Shown: one piece after another, positions 21,907 through 31,694 of the stretch | How the letters are laid out: every line of letters starts with the position of its first letter | Numbering within the stretch: the stretch's first letter is position 1 | Origin: Anticarsia gemmatalis | Lineage: Eukaryota; Arthropoda; Insecta; Lepidoptera; Erebidae | Length of the DNA stretch: 64,000 bases | NCBI RefSeq assembly: GCF_050436995.1 | Contig: NC_134765.1 | Span: 9,699,501-9,763,500 of the forward strand | Direction: 5' to 3' | Made by a program: the position numbers and the translations under genes | The notes under the pieces: model-generated | The model's database searches: none | What the model was told of the DNA's origin: nothing | The model's input: the letters and a program-made list of their open reading frames with translations, nothing else

Positions 21907-24900
21907 TTACTGTTTTCTAGGACGTCCACGTCCTCTTTTCACTCTTGACGGTGATATAGACACATCAACCTGTTTTCGAGGCCGTCCTCTTCTTCTAAGA
22001 GGCTGCACAGGTTGAGGAACCGTAGTTGAATTATCATTCTTGAAGGGAGTCAAGGCTGACGCATGATAAATACCGATAGGTTCATCAGGATTGTCCAAAG
22101 ATGCTATTTTAAAAGAAGCGGGACCATGCTGTTCCATAATTACATATGGTCCATCTCGTCGCGGAGCAAATTTAGCGGTGACGCCCTGTGTTCCTTTACT
22201 TATAGGATGTAAGCTAACAAGAATTAGGTCTCCTGCCTTATATTGAGGATGAGGGCGCCTATGTCGGTCAACATATGCTTTCCGAGCCTCTTCTTTCATT
22301 TCCTGTACTTCTCTTGCTTTCACCAAGTTGTCAGCTAAGTCTCTAAGTTTAGGCGTTATTTCTGGAACTATATTTTCTGAGATAAGTATATTTCTGAAAT
22401 CAATTTCGTTGTCTCGTGGACACTTTAACTCTCTTCCAAATGTCAAGAAAGCTGGGGTTTGACCTGTTGCCAGACAGGTAGCACTATTCATGGCAAATCT
22501 TATTGCAGGTAAAAGATCAGACCATCGGTTATGTTTCTCCCCCTGCACTAAAATGGCCAATTGAGTCTTTAAGTCTCGATTTCTGCGTTCCACTGGATTT
22601 GTTTCAGGGTGATATAATGGAGTGAATTGATGTTTTATGTTTAGACTGTAAGTAACTTGTTGCATTACCGCACTCACAAACTGAGTGCCGTTATCACTTA
22701 TCAGTCGCCTTGGTACACCATATCTTAAGAAAATCTCAGTAATTAGGGTAATAGCACAGTTTGTTGCCGACGCTGTTTCTAGGGCGAAGAGCTCCACCCA
22801 TCTGGAAGCCATATCTTCTACAATAAATATCCAGGTCTTTCCATCTTCTGTCGGCGGAAGAGGACCAAATAAATCAAATGATACCACTTCAAAACGTTGA
22901 TTCATAGCAGTGGTTTGTAACAAACCAGCAGGTTTCTGGTTAAAGGGCTTATAACTTTGACATTTCAAACAGTTTTTGACATAACTTGCAATATATTTGC
23001 GCATACCATTCCAATAATACCTTGTTGCAATTTTCTTATAGGTTTTGTCAGCTCCATAGTGTCCTGCTAAAGAATCATCATGATAGGCACTAAGTACATT
23101 TGCCCATTCATGTTCAGGTACAACCAATTGGGCGTCGTCGACCTCAGAATCAGGGTGTAAGCGATACAATATTCCATTATTCATTAGGTAACCTTTGTTA
23201 CTCCAATATGCAGCATCCTCTGTTCGTTTCAGTTCCTCAAGGGAGTTTATGATATTCTGTAGCTTACTATCCTTTTCTTGCTCTTCACGAATATCTCTAG
23301 GACTGCGAGTAGGCATGTCAATGACTACGGAACATATGGCACAGTTAGGGGTATCATCACAACATGGTGGTCTTGATAAGGCATCCGCGACGGTATTCAA
23401 TTTACCGGGCTGGTAAGCAATAGTGAGATTATACGACTGAATCTGTAATGCCCATCTAGCTAGACGGCCAGTTGGTGATTTCAAATTTAAAAGCCATTTC
23501 AAAGCTTGATGGTCGGTGATTACTGTGATTGGCATTCCTTCAATGTATGAACGAAATTTATTCAATGCCCATACCACAGCTAAAGCTTCTCTTTCAGTTG
23601 TGGAATAATTTTTCTCCGCCGAGGTTAGTAGTCGACTTGCATATTCTACAGGGTGCTCATCTTCCTTCTCCCCCTGGACCAAAACTGCTCCAAGCGCGTA
23701 ATGACTGGCGTCAGTTTTTAGTATAAAGGGTTTGGTATCATCCGCCTGTCGCAAAACAGGTGCAGTAATCAATTTATGTTTCAGTGTGGTGTACGCTTCT
23801 TCTTGTTCTGTATCCCATAGCCACGAAACCTTTTTCTTGGTCAGCTTTGTTAATGGTTGAGCGATAGCTGAGAAATTATCAATAAATCGGCGATACCAAG
23901 AACACATTTGTAAGAAGGATATTAATTGCTGAAGATTACTGGGTTTTGGTCTGTCCAAAATAGCTTTTGTTTTATCTGGATCAGGTAGCAAGCCGTCGGG
24001 CGTTATAATATGGCCCAAATATTTGATCGAAGAGCGAAAGAATTTACATTTATCTTTGTTTACAGTTAAGTTATATTCTCTCATTCTTTGTAGTATGTCT
24101 CTCAGGTCGCAGAGATGTTGCTCAAAGGTGCTAGAGAAGAATATGATATCATCTAAGTACGCCAGCATGGTGATATGTTCCAATGTGACTTTAAATCTAT
24201 CGACTAGACGTTGAAAGGTAGCGGGTGCATTGCGCAACCCAAACGGCATTCTTTTGAATTTGTATATTCCAAAAGGTGTGATAAAAGCCGTTTTATCTTC
24301 ATCCTCCTCCCGTAGTTTAACCTGCCAATAGGCTGATTTTAAATCCAATGACGTCATATAAGAAGTGGACTTAGTAGAGTGCAGTAAATCGTCTATCCGA
24401 GGAATTGGATAAGTGTCTGCTATAGTTATAGCATTTAAACGTCGATAATCAATACATACTCGAATGTCTCCATTTGGTTTTGGTATTAATACAACTGGAG
24501 AAGCCCATGGCGAGGAGCAGGGTACTACAATGTTCCGGTCAAGCATCTTGTCCAATTCTTTCCTAAGTATTTCCTTTTTTGCTGGGGATAATCGATAAGG
24601 CGGGGTTGATATAGGATTATTATGTCTCGTTATGATACAATGTTCTCCAAGCAAGGAAGGCTTATCCTTATCCATAAAAACATCGTGATATTCTAACAGA
24701 ATTTTATTTAACTGGACGTCTTGGGACTTAGTTACACTAATGGAACATAAATTTACAGAATCTGTACGAGGGCTACAGGAACGTGCTAAGTTTGGATTGC
24801 TAGGAAACAATCCCTTTGAGTGAGGTGACAAAGTAACTTCAACTTCCCGGACGTTTCTTTCTGCATCACTCATCATAAATTCAGCAAAACGAGGAGAGTA

Positions 24901-26367
24901 ACCGTCGAATACCGTCTTGGGTCTTTTCACAGGACTTACGTCCAATGGTATTAACCGATAGCTTGAAATTGCGTGAGGGCGAGATACGGTTGCGGTCTCG
25001 GTAGGCAATGCAGCTACTGCCGTGGCGTTGATGTTCGTAGGGCGGCTACTGGTGTCCAAAAAAATCCCATAATTTTCGTCATACAGTTCATATACTTGAG
25101 TTGGTTCATCGACGAACTGCCATGTGAATTGTGGCAGATTCAAAACCATCTTGGCATCCTGAATGAACCCTATACCCAAAAGAGTGCGATTGTCTCGGGA
25201 CTCCGGTAAAACAATAAAACTGGTTGGCACTATGCGGTGTTCAAGTTCTACAGCCACTGTTGTTTTGAGAACCCGTTGTTGCTTGGGTATCCCATCAGCT
25301 AGAGTTATTTGCACAAATTCTTCTTGGAACTTAAACCCCTTTTCTAATAATTGCCTGTAGAGCGTAAAAGAGGCAACACTCGATTTCGCACACGTATCAA
25401 CATATGCGGAACCTCTCACACCAGCAACGTTGATGAACACAATTGGTCGATTCCGAACATCTGAACGTATATTCATGGCGCAGAAACCTAGGTTTGTAGA
25501 CTGCGATGTCTTCTTACTTGCAGCGCACGTGGAACAGCTACTGCGTACTACACCCGGTGCACCACACCCGTAGCAATGCACTCTCGGGGCTGATGGAGAA
25601 GGAGCCTGTGTAGTCTGCGATGTTTCAGGATTTGGGCGTAATACAGGAGTGCTTTGGACGCTCAATTCCTCTTGCTTTCTTTTCAGTTTTCTGCACTCTT
25701 CTGCTATGTGGCCATTGAAGTGGCAGAACCCACATTTCTTTTTAGGTGCCATGCCTGGTCTTAATATTTTTACTGCATCAGGTCCCTTACGCTCGTGTTG
25801 TTCGCGATCCAGCCACATCTGCTCGACTCCTCGTGCTGCTTCTAGAAGCTGATCAAAGGTACGGAACGCGCTGCGGGGTACCCTTTCGCGAATACGGTTA
25901 TGTAGCTGACCGTATATCATGTCCAACTGATGGCATTCAGGCTGCTTTGGTTCTGGCAATTGAGCGAAAAGGTTGCGTTTATGTGCCACGAAGCTTTCTG
26001 TGGACATGCGTGAATCCTGTTTGATACCCATTATTTCCTGATATAGGATGTACGCTGGTTTCTTGGGTGCGTAGGTATATTGTAAACGAGCTTGGAATTC
26101 ACCCCATGTTGATACATGGTCCTTTACTCCTTGCCACCATATTGCAGCTTCCCCTGACAGTAGCAAAGGAACGCCTGTCAGGGCCTCAGCATCCGAAATA
26201 TTTTCTATTTGCTTAAATACCGTAGCTGCTGCTAAGAAGGCTTCCACCACCTCCAAGTTCTTGGTACCGTCGTATCGCGCAGTACACGTTGAAAAGGTGC
26301 CGTGTCTGCCAGGTGAAAGTTTCGCCAGCAGAGCCTGGAACTGTTCGTCGGTGAGGTTCACAGACAT
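21907..26367 (-). CDS. Gag-Pol polyprotein of Ty3/gypsy element
   Basis: A single uninterrupted 1486-residue frame starting at ATG (26365-26367) about 90 nt after the primer-binding site. Gag occupies about 1-300, with a CX2CX4HX4C zinc knuckle (C212, C215, H220, C225) and a second knuckle with Val in place of His (C265, C268, V273, C278). The protease region is about 305-415 with DTCA (324-327) where aspartic proteases normally have DTG or DSG. Reverse transcriptase has YLDD (737-740). RNase H has D886 and D952. Integrase has the HHCC finger (H1096, H1103, C1133, C1136), D1165, D1225 and E1260, and a GPY-type segment (1406-1408). Two AT-hooks (GRPRK at 1461-1465 and 1481-1485) close the protein. 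There is no gag-pol frameshift and no env. The element should copy its RNA in cytoplasmic particles and integrate the DNA in the nucleus. Confidence 0.97.
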   Translation of the reverse strand: MSVNLTDEQFQALLAKLSPGRHGTFSTCTARYDGTKNLEVVEAFLAAATVFKQIENISDAEALTGVPLLLSGEAAIWWQGVKDHVSTWGEFQARLQYTYAPKKPAYILYQEIMGIKQDSRMSTESFVAHKRNLFAQLPEPKQPECHQLDMIYGQLHNRIRERVPRSAFRTFDQLLEAARGVEQMWLDREQHERKGPDAVKILRPGMAPKKKCGFCHFNGHIAEECRKLKRKQEELSVQSTPVLRPNPETSQTTQAPSPSAPRVHCYGCGAPGVVRSSCSTCAASKKTSQSTNLGFCAMNIRSDVRNRPIVFINVAGVRGSAYVDTCAKSSVASFTLYRQLLEKGFKFQEEFVQITLADGIPKQQRVLKTTVAVELEHRIVPTSFIVLPESRDNRTLLGIGFIQDAKMVLNLPQFTWQFVDEPTQVYELYDENYGIFLDTSSRPTNINATAVAALPTETATVSRPHAISSYRLIPLDVSPVKRPKTVFDGYSPRFAEFMMSDAERNVREVEVTLSPHSKGLFPSNPNLARSCSPRTDSVNLCSISVTKSQDVQLNKILLEYHDVFMDKDKPSLLGEHCIITRHNNPISTPPYRLSPAKKEILRKELDKMLDRNIVVPCSSPWASPVVLIPKPNGDIRVCIDYRRLNAITIADTYPIPRIDDLLHSTKSTSYMTSLDLKSAYWQVKLREEDEDKTAFITPFGIYKFKRMPFGLRNAPATFQRLVDRFKVTLEHITMLAYLDDIIFFSSTFEQHLCDLRDILQRMREYNLTVNKDKCKFFRSSIKYLGHIITPDGLLPDPDKTKAILDRPKPSNLQQLISFLQMCSWYRRFIDNFSAIAQPLTKLTKKKVSWLWDTEQEEAYTTLKHKLITAPVLRQADDTKPFILKTDASHYALGAVLVQGEKEDEHPVEYASRLLTSAEKNYSTTEREALAVVWALNKFRSYIEGMPITVITDHQALKWLLNLKSPTGRLARWALQIQSYNLTIAYQPGKLNTVADALSRPPCCDDTPNCAICSVVIDMPTRSPRDIREEQEKDSKLQNIINSLEELKRTEDAAYWSNKGYLMNNGILYRLHPDSEVDDAQLVVPEHEWANVLSAYHDDSLAGHYGADKTYKKIATRYYWNGMRKYIASYVKNCLKCQSYKPFNQKPAGLLQTTAMNQRFEVVSFDLFGPLPPTEDGKTWIFIVEDMASRWVELFALETASATNCAITLITEIFLRYGVPRRLISDNGTQFVSAVMQQVTYSLNIKHQFTPLYHPETNPVERRNRDLKTQLAILVQGEKHNRWSDLLPAIRFAMNSATCLATGQTPAFLTFGRELKCPRDNEIDFRNILISENIVPEITPKLRDLADNLVKAREVQEMKEEARKAYVDRHRRPHPQYKAGDLILVSLHPISKGTQGVTAKFAPRRDGPYVIMEQHGPASFKIASLDNPDEPIGIYHASALTPFKNDNSTTVPQPVQPLRRRGRPRKQVDVSISPSRVKRGRGRPRKQ

Positions 26368-26455
26368 TTTGTCACTGGAACTCGGTAGCTTAGCGGCAGT
26401 CGTGGTAATTCTACCCGTGCGTGTGACGTATCTTGGACCTCCTGCGCGCTGGTCT

Positions 26456-26473
26456 GCCCCACGTTGGGCGCCA
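26456..26473 (-). other. Primer-binding site for tRNA-Lys
   Basis: Four bases inside the 5' LTR the minus strand reads TGGCGCCCAACGTGGGGC. This 18-nt stretch is complementary to the 3' end of the animal tRNA-Lys(CUU), including CCA, as I know that tRNA. It would prime minus-strand DNA synthesis. Confidence 0.88.
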
Positions 26474-26477
26474 GAAT

Positions 26478-26903
26478 TGTAGCGGGGATTCGCAAATAAG
26501 ACCAGTATATATTTAAGCGCCTTTATTCCTTAAAGACACGACGCGTACCACCAAGAGTACGTACGTATTACAACACGGTTAACAAAATTATCCCTTTGTC
26601 CAAGGCAAGGACGCAAGGGTTTATAATACTATATTCTATGCTCTAAAAGTCTCAAGTACTCATTCCAAGTAGGACGTAAGCCTCGGGCGCAATCAGAGTT
26701 AGAATACTTTTACATCAGATATGCATCGGTAGTCATTCAACCTCGGAGAATCTTAACACCGACTTTTAAAAAGTGACGTCACTGCTTCAGCGCCATCTAC
26801 TTTACATAACTAGGTACAAACAAGACAGGTAATAAGGTTAGACAGATAATAATAATAATAAGATTCCTCCACAGATGGTATTAAAGTAAATTGGTGTGTT
26901 ACA
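26478..26903 (-). repeat. 5' LTR of the Ty3/gypsy element
   Basis: Promoter-bearing LTR for the element on the minus strand. It is the direct repeat of 21432-21857 with a constant offset of 5046 bp and no visible indel or substitution. Transcription should start inside it and proceed toward lower coordinates. Confidence 0.97.
26774..26781 (-). promoter_or_regulatory. CRE-type TGACGTCA octamer in the 5' LTR
   Basis: A perfect palindromic TGACGTCA, the consensus of CREB/ATF bZIP factors, within the promoter LTR. In sense orientation it is followed by TTTTTAAAAG, a weak TATA-like sequence, about 5 nt downstream. Role in transcription is inferred from the motif only. Confidence 0.4.
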
Positions 26904-26907
26904 GCGT

Positions 26908-27181
26908 TTATTTTATTTTTTCTACAAATCTTAGATAAAAATAACTCAAAGGGCACCCTTGACATATTTCCAGTGAAAGATAGAATATCAATCAAATATA
27001 AATATAACAAAACCTTTTATTTACAGAGTTTCTGCGGTGTAATCTTACACAAACAAAACAAAATCTGGAGACGAAATAAAAAATGTTTGTAATGATCATA
27101 ATATTATGTTACAATTGTAACTGTGTTTGGCAAAATTGTATTACAAACACGTTTTACTAGACATAACATTATTACATCTAT
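26908..27181. other. Unrecognised AT-rich DNA
   Basis: Immediate right flank of the LTR element after the GCGT duplication, with no recognised feature. Confidence 0.4.
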
Positions 27182-27418
27182 ACTATCTATACTAATATTA
27201 TAAAGCTGAAGAGTTTGTTTGTTTGAACGCGCTAATCTCGGGAACTACTGGATCGATTTGAAAAATTCTTTCAGTGTTAGATAGCCCATTTATCGAGGAA
27301 GGCTATAGGCTATATATCATCACGAGCAAGGAGCAGAGTACCAGTGAAAAATGTTACAAAAACGGGGAAAATTATGATTCTCTTATGTGACGCAAGCGAA
27401 GTTGCGCGGGTCAACTAG
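27182..27418 (+). mobile_element. Hel-A Helitron with doubled 5' end
   Basis: The 5' terminus TCTATACTA occurs twice in tandem before ATATTATAAAGCTGAAGAG. The body matches the other Hel-A copies, and the 3' end is GTTGCGCGGGTCAACTAG followed by host T. A small deletion removes part of the CACGCTACGACC segment. Confidence 0.85.
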
Positions 27419-28196
27419 TTTGAAATAATCAACAAGTTCGATTTTAGATTATCGCAATAATAAAGCAATTAATCGACATCGTAAAAGGTTATTTATACTA
27501 TCTTAACTGTCCCTCATCTTCGGCCATAGCAGTCAGTTTCATTGGAACTAGCCTGCAGTAGCACAATTCTGTATAGTCTGTACTGTCGAGTATCGAGAAT
27601 TTAACATCTAAAATTTACTGCCAAAACAGTTCTTACGGAGCCCGGTAGAGGCGCTAAACAGATTTTCGTGTAAAGTTTCTCGATAGCTAGCCGGTTGTCC
27701 GTAGTCGATAGTAGTATACTTCACGTTCTCGCAAATACGTGGAGGTTTATGAATCTTATTATTTAGTTTCGCCGCGCTCGAAGTACTCATGACAGGAGTT
27801 ACAAAATCTGAAACCGACTTGAGACATAACCTTCGGAGCACAGAGACGCTCAGTTCCAAATGAAACTTAACTTCAACTTCCATATCTCGGTTTAACCCTG
27901 ATCAAAACATGTTTTTAACACCCAAACATCTTGGCATAGCAGTTGCATCCGTTATCAGTTTGTCACTTAACTTACCGAAAAAAGGCTTTGCAAATACATT
28001 CATTTTAGATATCACTGCGGTTTTTTCATCGATACATTTGACTACATCAAAATTCGTACAAAAATATACTGTCCATCCATATTTAAACTGCCATCAGCGT
28101 ATGAAACTATTTCGTATGTATTCCTCAAATGTGATGGCGCCTATTCTGTCCATGAAACGAAACCCGGAATATTTTGTATTAGAAATAGTTACATAT
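27419..28196. other. Unrecognised DNA, no supported gene
   Basis: Two frames of about 90 codons lie here on opposite strands (27608-27883 minus, 27909-28199 plus), but neither has a recognisable domain or codon pattern. The sequence is somewhat GC-richer at 27620-27900 and could be remnant element DNA. Confidence 0.35.
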
Positions 28197-28387
28197 TAAC
28201 TTGTAATAAAATCTTTTCTATACACATAAAAGCTCGATATTTGGGTACTTCAAGAGCTCACTGAAAGAAACCTAATGAACCGTGTACTCATTTGTGATTC
28301 TTGGAGCCGAAAAAAAAGAAAGAGAGAGAAGAGATTTTATTACAAGTTCATACATACTATAATGCGAAAAGACTTTTTCCCCGACAT
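28197..28387. mobile_element. Mariner-type MITE remnant
   Basis: Matches the intact element at 56161-56373: CTTGTAATAAAATCTTTTCT, TATTTGGGTACTTCAAGAG, GAAACCTAATGAACCGTG and the right end GAAAAGACTTTTTCCCCGAC. The left terminal repeat is missing beyond CTTGTAATAAAATC, and a purine-rich insertion (GAAAGAGAGAG) lies before the right repeat. Confidence 0.8.
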
Positions 28388-29446
28388 ACTAAAATCAAAA
28401 CACAAGTATCGTTATCTCATATTGTATTATTAATTTTCTTTACTTTGAGTATTAACTGTACCCTATTATTCTTCGTGTCAATGTCTTTCCATCCAATGGT
28501 TGCCAGGAAGAAATTTTCTCTGTGCAACAAGACCGCCGATTGAATCCTATATTAATATAAAATTTGTGTTCTAATTTCTACAGTGTACAATAAAGAAAAT
28601 TTTCATTTAATTTCATAGAGAAATCGAGGATTGATTTGATGTTATTTATCGAACAAGAAGGAATTTGGTCGGTTGAAAGATTGTATTCCGAAGAAAGACG
28701 TACGGGGACGCTATTTTTATCTACGCGGTCGGGTCGGAAAGTAAGAATTTGAAAAACATATTGTTAAATAATTAAACTGTGATGATTTGAATACAGATTA
28801 TATTATGTTATATTATTAAATGCTGTGATGACGCTATAGACTGTAAATAAAACCACGTAAGTTGTTTGTTTTCCTAAAAAATTAGAAACTGACCACGAAT
28901 CAACGACCCGTTTCGTGCCATAAACTCAAAACCGCAAATTTATTAAAATCCCCATAGCTTTTCCACCAGAATCGCCCCATAATCTATAACAAAATACAAC
29001 ATTGTATACAAAAGTTGCAAAGTCTCATCCGTACTCGATACAAAAATAGTATGGCACTAACAGATAACAGATATTTTCCACCAGTTTTTGTTCAAACTGT
29101 ACGAAATAAAACGAATAACATTGTCCATCAAATGAATGCCAAACTGAACTATGAATATATTATTCTAAATTTCCACTGGAGGAATTCGCTCGTTGAGTTA
29201 TTGAAGGCTGACAATATATGTATTTGATAGTAGAATATTTTTACAGCGAACTATGAACATTCGTCTCTCTTGCGAGTGATTGAGGGTTCAAATCTAAGGT
29301 TGGAGTTGGCAATGACTTTTTAACGAGTTTTTGAAGTTATGTATGTGTGTGTGTTATGTAATGATCACTTGAACAAATAGTGAAAATAAACACTATGAAG
29401 GAGCTCTGCATCTCTGAGAGTTCATAAGACAGTTCCTCAAGGAGTA
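28388..29446. other. Unrecognised AT-rich DNA
   Basis: No gene or repeat recognised. A weak SINE-like GAGGGTTCAAATCTAAGG lies at about 29282. Confidence 0.4.
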
Positions 29447-29734
29447 GAACCCATCATTGTCCCTCTGCAGGGCAAGGGTCTCCTCCCAAACGAGATTGAG
29501 GGGTTAGACCTTGAGTCCACCACGCTGGCCAAGTGCGAGTTGGGGACTTTGCATGCCCTCTATAAATGTATTAAATGCATGCAAGGTTTCCTCACGATGT
29601 TTTCCCTAACCGTTAAAGCAAGTGATAATTTATTTTAATACACAATAAAAATCATTGGTGTGTTGCTTCGAATTCGAACCTGCGACCACTTGCGTTGGAG
29701 GTACCAACTTAAACCACTCGGCTATCACGCTTGA
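29447..29734 (-). mobile_element. SINE-B, best-preserved full-length copy
   Basis: On the minus strand it begins AAGCGTGATAGCCGAGTGG (A box TAGCCGAGTGG) and continues to GCAGGTTCGAATTCGAAGC (B box GGTTCGAATTC), so the head derives from a tRNA gene with a Ser/Leu-like A box. The body has CATCGTGAGGAAACCTTGCA and CAAAGTCCCCAACTCGC, then CGTGGTGGACTCAAGG, and the tail CCCTTGCCCTGCAGAGGGAC. It should be transcribed by polymerase III and needs a partner LINE to move. Confidence 0.92.
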
Positions 29735-30094
29735 TGAAACGTATTCGTAATTTATTTAATTTACAACAATTAACCGTATATAGGTCAATATCCTGAAGCA
29801 TAAAAACTGCACTCAAAATGCAAAGGAAATGTAACTCTGTTTATTTCATCAGCCAATAACTCGGTCCACTTACTGTACATGTATTGTTCTCGTAATTACT
29901 TGGACGAAAGCGACTTCGCTATGAAATGTTCCGCTTATTTTACTTACAAAATAATACATTTTAATTAACGTAAAGGATGTGTTATTTGAGAAGTGATTTT
30001 TATAAAGTATTACTAACAAAGCTTGGTTTTCTGCTTCAACAAATTGAAAATTGATTTTTATAACAAAATATTATTTATCTTAAGCTTACAGCAG
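29735..30094. other. Unrecognised AT-rich DNA
   Basis: Nothing recognised. Confidence 0.4.
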
Positions 30095-30425
30095 CCGCGC
30101 GGATCGATCTCTAAGGTTAAGCTACGCTTGCCGCGGTTGTTCTGTGGATGGGGGGGCCATATTAAAGATATCGAGTACCTTCGTGTTCCGGAAGACAATT
30201 GACCCAACCGTCTTTCTCAAAAATCTTTGACAGTCGTTACCAGTAGCCAGAAACTTGAAAGTCTGACAACCAGTCTTACCGAAGGGTATCGTGTTAAAAC
30301 CTAGGCATCTGGGTTGTAGAGGTCAGATAGCAGTCGCTCCATGTAAAATACTGATATTCAGCTGCATCCGGTGAGACTGGACGCCGACTCCAACATAGTT
30401 TGGAATAAAGCTAGGCTGATGTACT
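30095..30425 (+). repeat. Repeat D (probable LINE 3' region), forward copy
   Basis: The longest forward copy of the family: GCCGCGCGGATCGATCTCTA, TTCTGTGGATGGGGGGGCC, CCGAAGGGTATCGTG, GGTCAGATAGCAGTCGCTCC and GCATCCGGTGAGACTGGACG, ending ATAAAGCTAGGCTGATG. The polarity of that ending is that of a LINE 3' terminus. No intact frame remains. Confidence 0.7.
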
Positions 30426-31054
30426 ATTTATCTTTATTAAAACCTTTGTAGTAGTTTCGCCGTAATAGCTCTACAGACAGACCTACAGACCCTCACATTT
30501 ATAAGTACAGAAGTATGGTCGATGTGTAATAAAATAAACCCACGTTATGGTTGTTCAATGTAATACGGGATGAAACTATTGTCATAATACGCAAGCTAGG
30601 TTAGTACCGGAGCTATTACTAAGAACAGTTGAACCGGAGAAAAACACAACACTATTTTCCTTACAAAACTATCAAAACTTAAACAAAATATCTTCCCAAA
30701 CATATTAAGGTCTTGCATAATTTAAGTATAACTAATAAGTCAGTGTTATTATCATAAAATACATTGTCTTGGAGCGCGTCGTTAATTTTAGCTTACAACT
30801 TATAACAAATTGTTCGCGGCAAGTTTGCCCTACCTCATTTTAGACGACACTCACAAACTTGTACTAAGAATGACTGAAAACAAGGCTGCGGTTCTAGGTT
30901 TATTTGCGAGAGTTTATTTTTGTTGTAAGTGGGTTTTGTATGATTTGAAGAATAGTTTTGACGTTTCAGTAGTTTGTAGCTGTAGATTTAACTGTAAAAT
31001 ACAATCTCAAAGCTTATGTAAATCAAAGGACTTGAGGATAGAAGATGCACGCCA
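30426..31054. other. Unrecognised DNA
   Basis: A 114-codon plus-strand frame (30810-31154) starts without an ATG (TTG) and runs into repeat G. It has no recognisable domain and is not annotated as a gene. Confidence 0.4.
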
Positions 31055-31135
31055 GTGTAACCTATGCCAAAACGTCAAGCATTCGAGGGTAATGCGTGTT
31101 CGCGTTAATTCCATACCATATTATACTAAACAAGC
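31055..31135 (+). repeat. Repeat G copy
   Basis: Core CAAAACGTCAAGCATTCGAG, then GGGTAATGCGTG and TCGCGTTAATTCC. Related blocks lie at 36596-36660, 53040-53105 and 54985-55035, all in the same orientation. The family is unclassified; it may be the conserved end of a retrotransposon. Confidence 0.55.
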
Positions 31136-31694
31136 AGCGCAGAAGCTCTTTTAAGCCATCTTACGATGGCTATTATCGTTGAGATAATTAGCAACAAAAA
31201 CATATCAGACGTTTACAATCCACTATCTGAAATCCACTACATAAAAACTCCCTGAATTGACTGCTTATATTATCGTAAATAATATAACTACTGAAGACAG
31301 TTTTGTTAAAGCATTAATTGACTTCCGAAAAACTTAGATAATACTTAAATTCTTCTTCCTGCCAGGACAGTAAAGAGCAATGAGACAACAATACAACCAT
31401 AAAAAGTAACAGTTTAAAATAAAGTAAAACTTTGTATTTCATTCCGTATCCTCGACACATGAAACCGATACTGTGAGTGTCAAATAAGTACACATTGTCG
31501 AAAGGTCAGTCCTTTACATAAATATCTTCGTGTAATTTCTGTCAAGGCTAAAATTGACACACCTGTGATATATTTAAACTTGTCTGTTACTTGTAAATGT
31601 CACACGTCTGGAAGCTTTTAGTCCTTTGTAATAGAATACTTATTACATAAAATTACATTATTTGAATGTATGTGAGGAACATTACCTGTAGGCG
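31136..31694. other. Unrecognised AT-rich DNA
   Basis: No supported feature. Confidence 0.4.

Larger units (their letters stand above)
21432..26903 (-). mobile_element. Complete Ty3/gypsy LTR retrotransposon
   Basis: A 5472-bp element on the minus strand bounded by two 426-bp LTRs (TG...CA ends) and flanked by the 4-bp direct repeat GCGT (21428-21431 and 26904-26907). In element order it has: 5' LTR (26478-26903), tRNA-Lys primer-binding site (26456-26473), one gag-pol frame, polypurine tract (21858-21870) and 3' LTR (21432-21857). The pol order protease, reverse transcriptase, RNase H, integrase is that of Ty3/gypsy (Metaviridae). No env-like frame exists. The LTRs match at every base I compared and the frame is open, so insertion was very recent. 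Confidence 0.97.

Noticed and set aside
26368..26477. Possible env or extra ORF in the LTR element
   Set aside because: The leader is about 110 nt and no frame of size exists between pol and the 3' LTR.
22685..26482. Several plus-strand frames across 22.7-26.5 kb
   Set aside because: They are antisense shadows of the gag-pol frame.
27608..27883. 91-codon minus-strand frame beginning with ATG
   Set aside because: Composition is a little less AT-rich, but no motif or homologous pattern was recognised; kept only as a note.
30810..31154. 114-codon plus-strand frame
   Set aside because: It has no ATG start, no recognisable domain, and its end overlaps repeat G.
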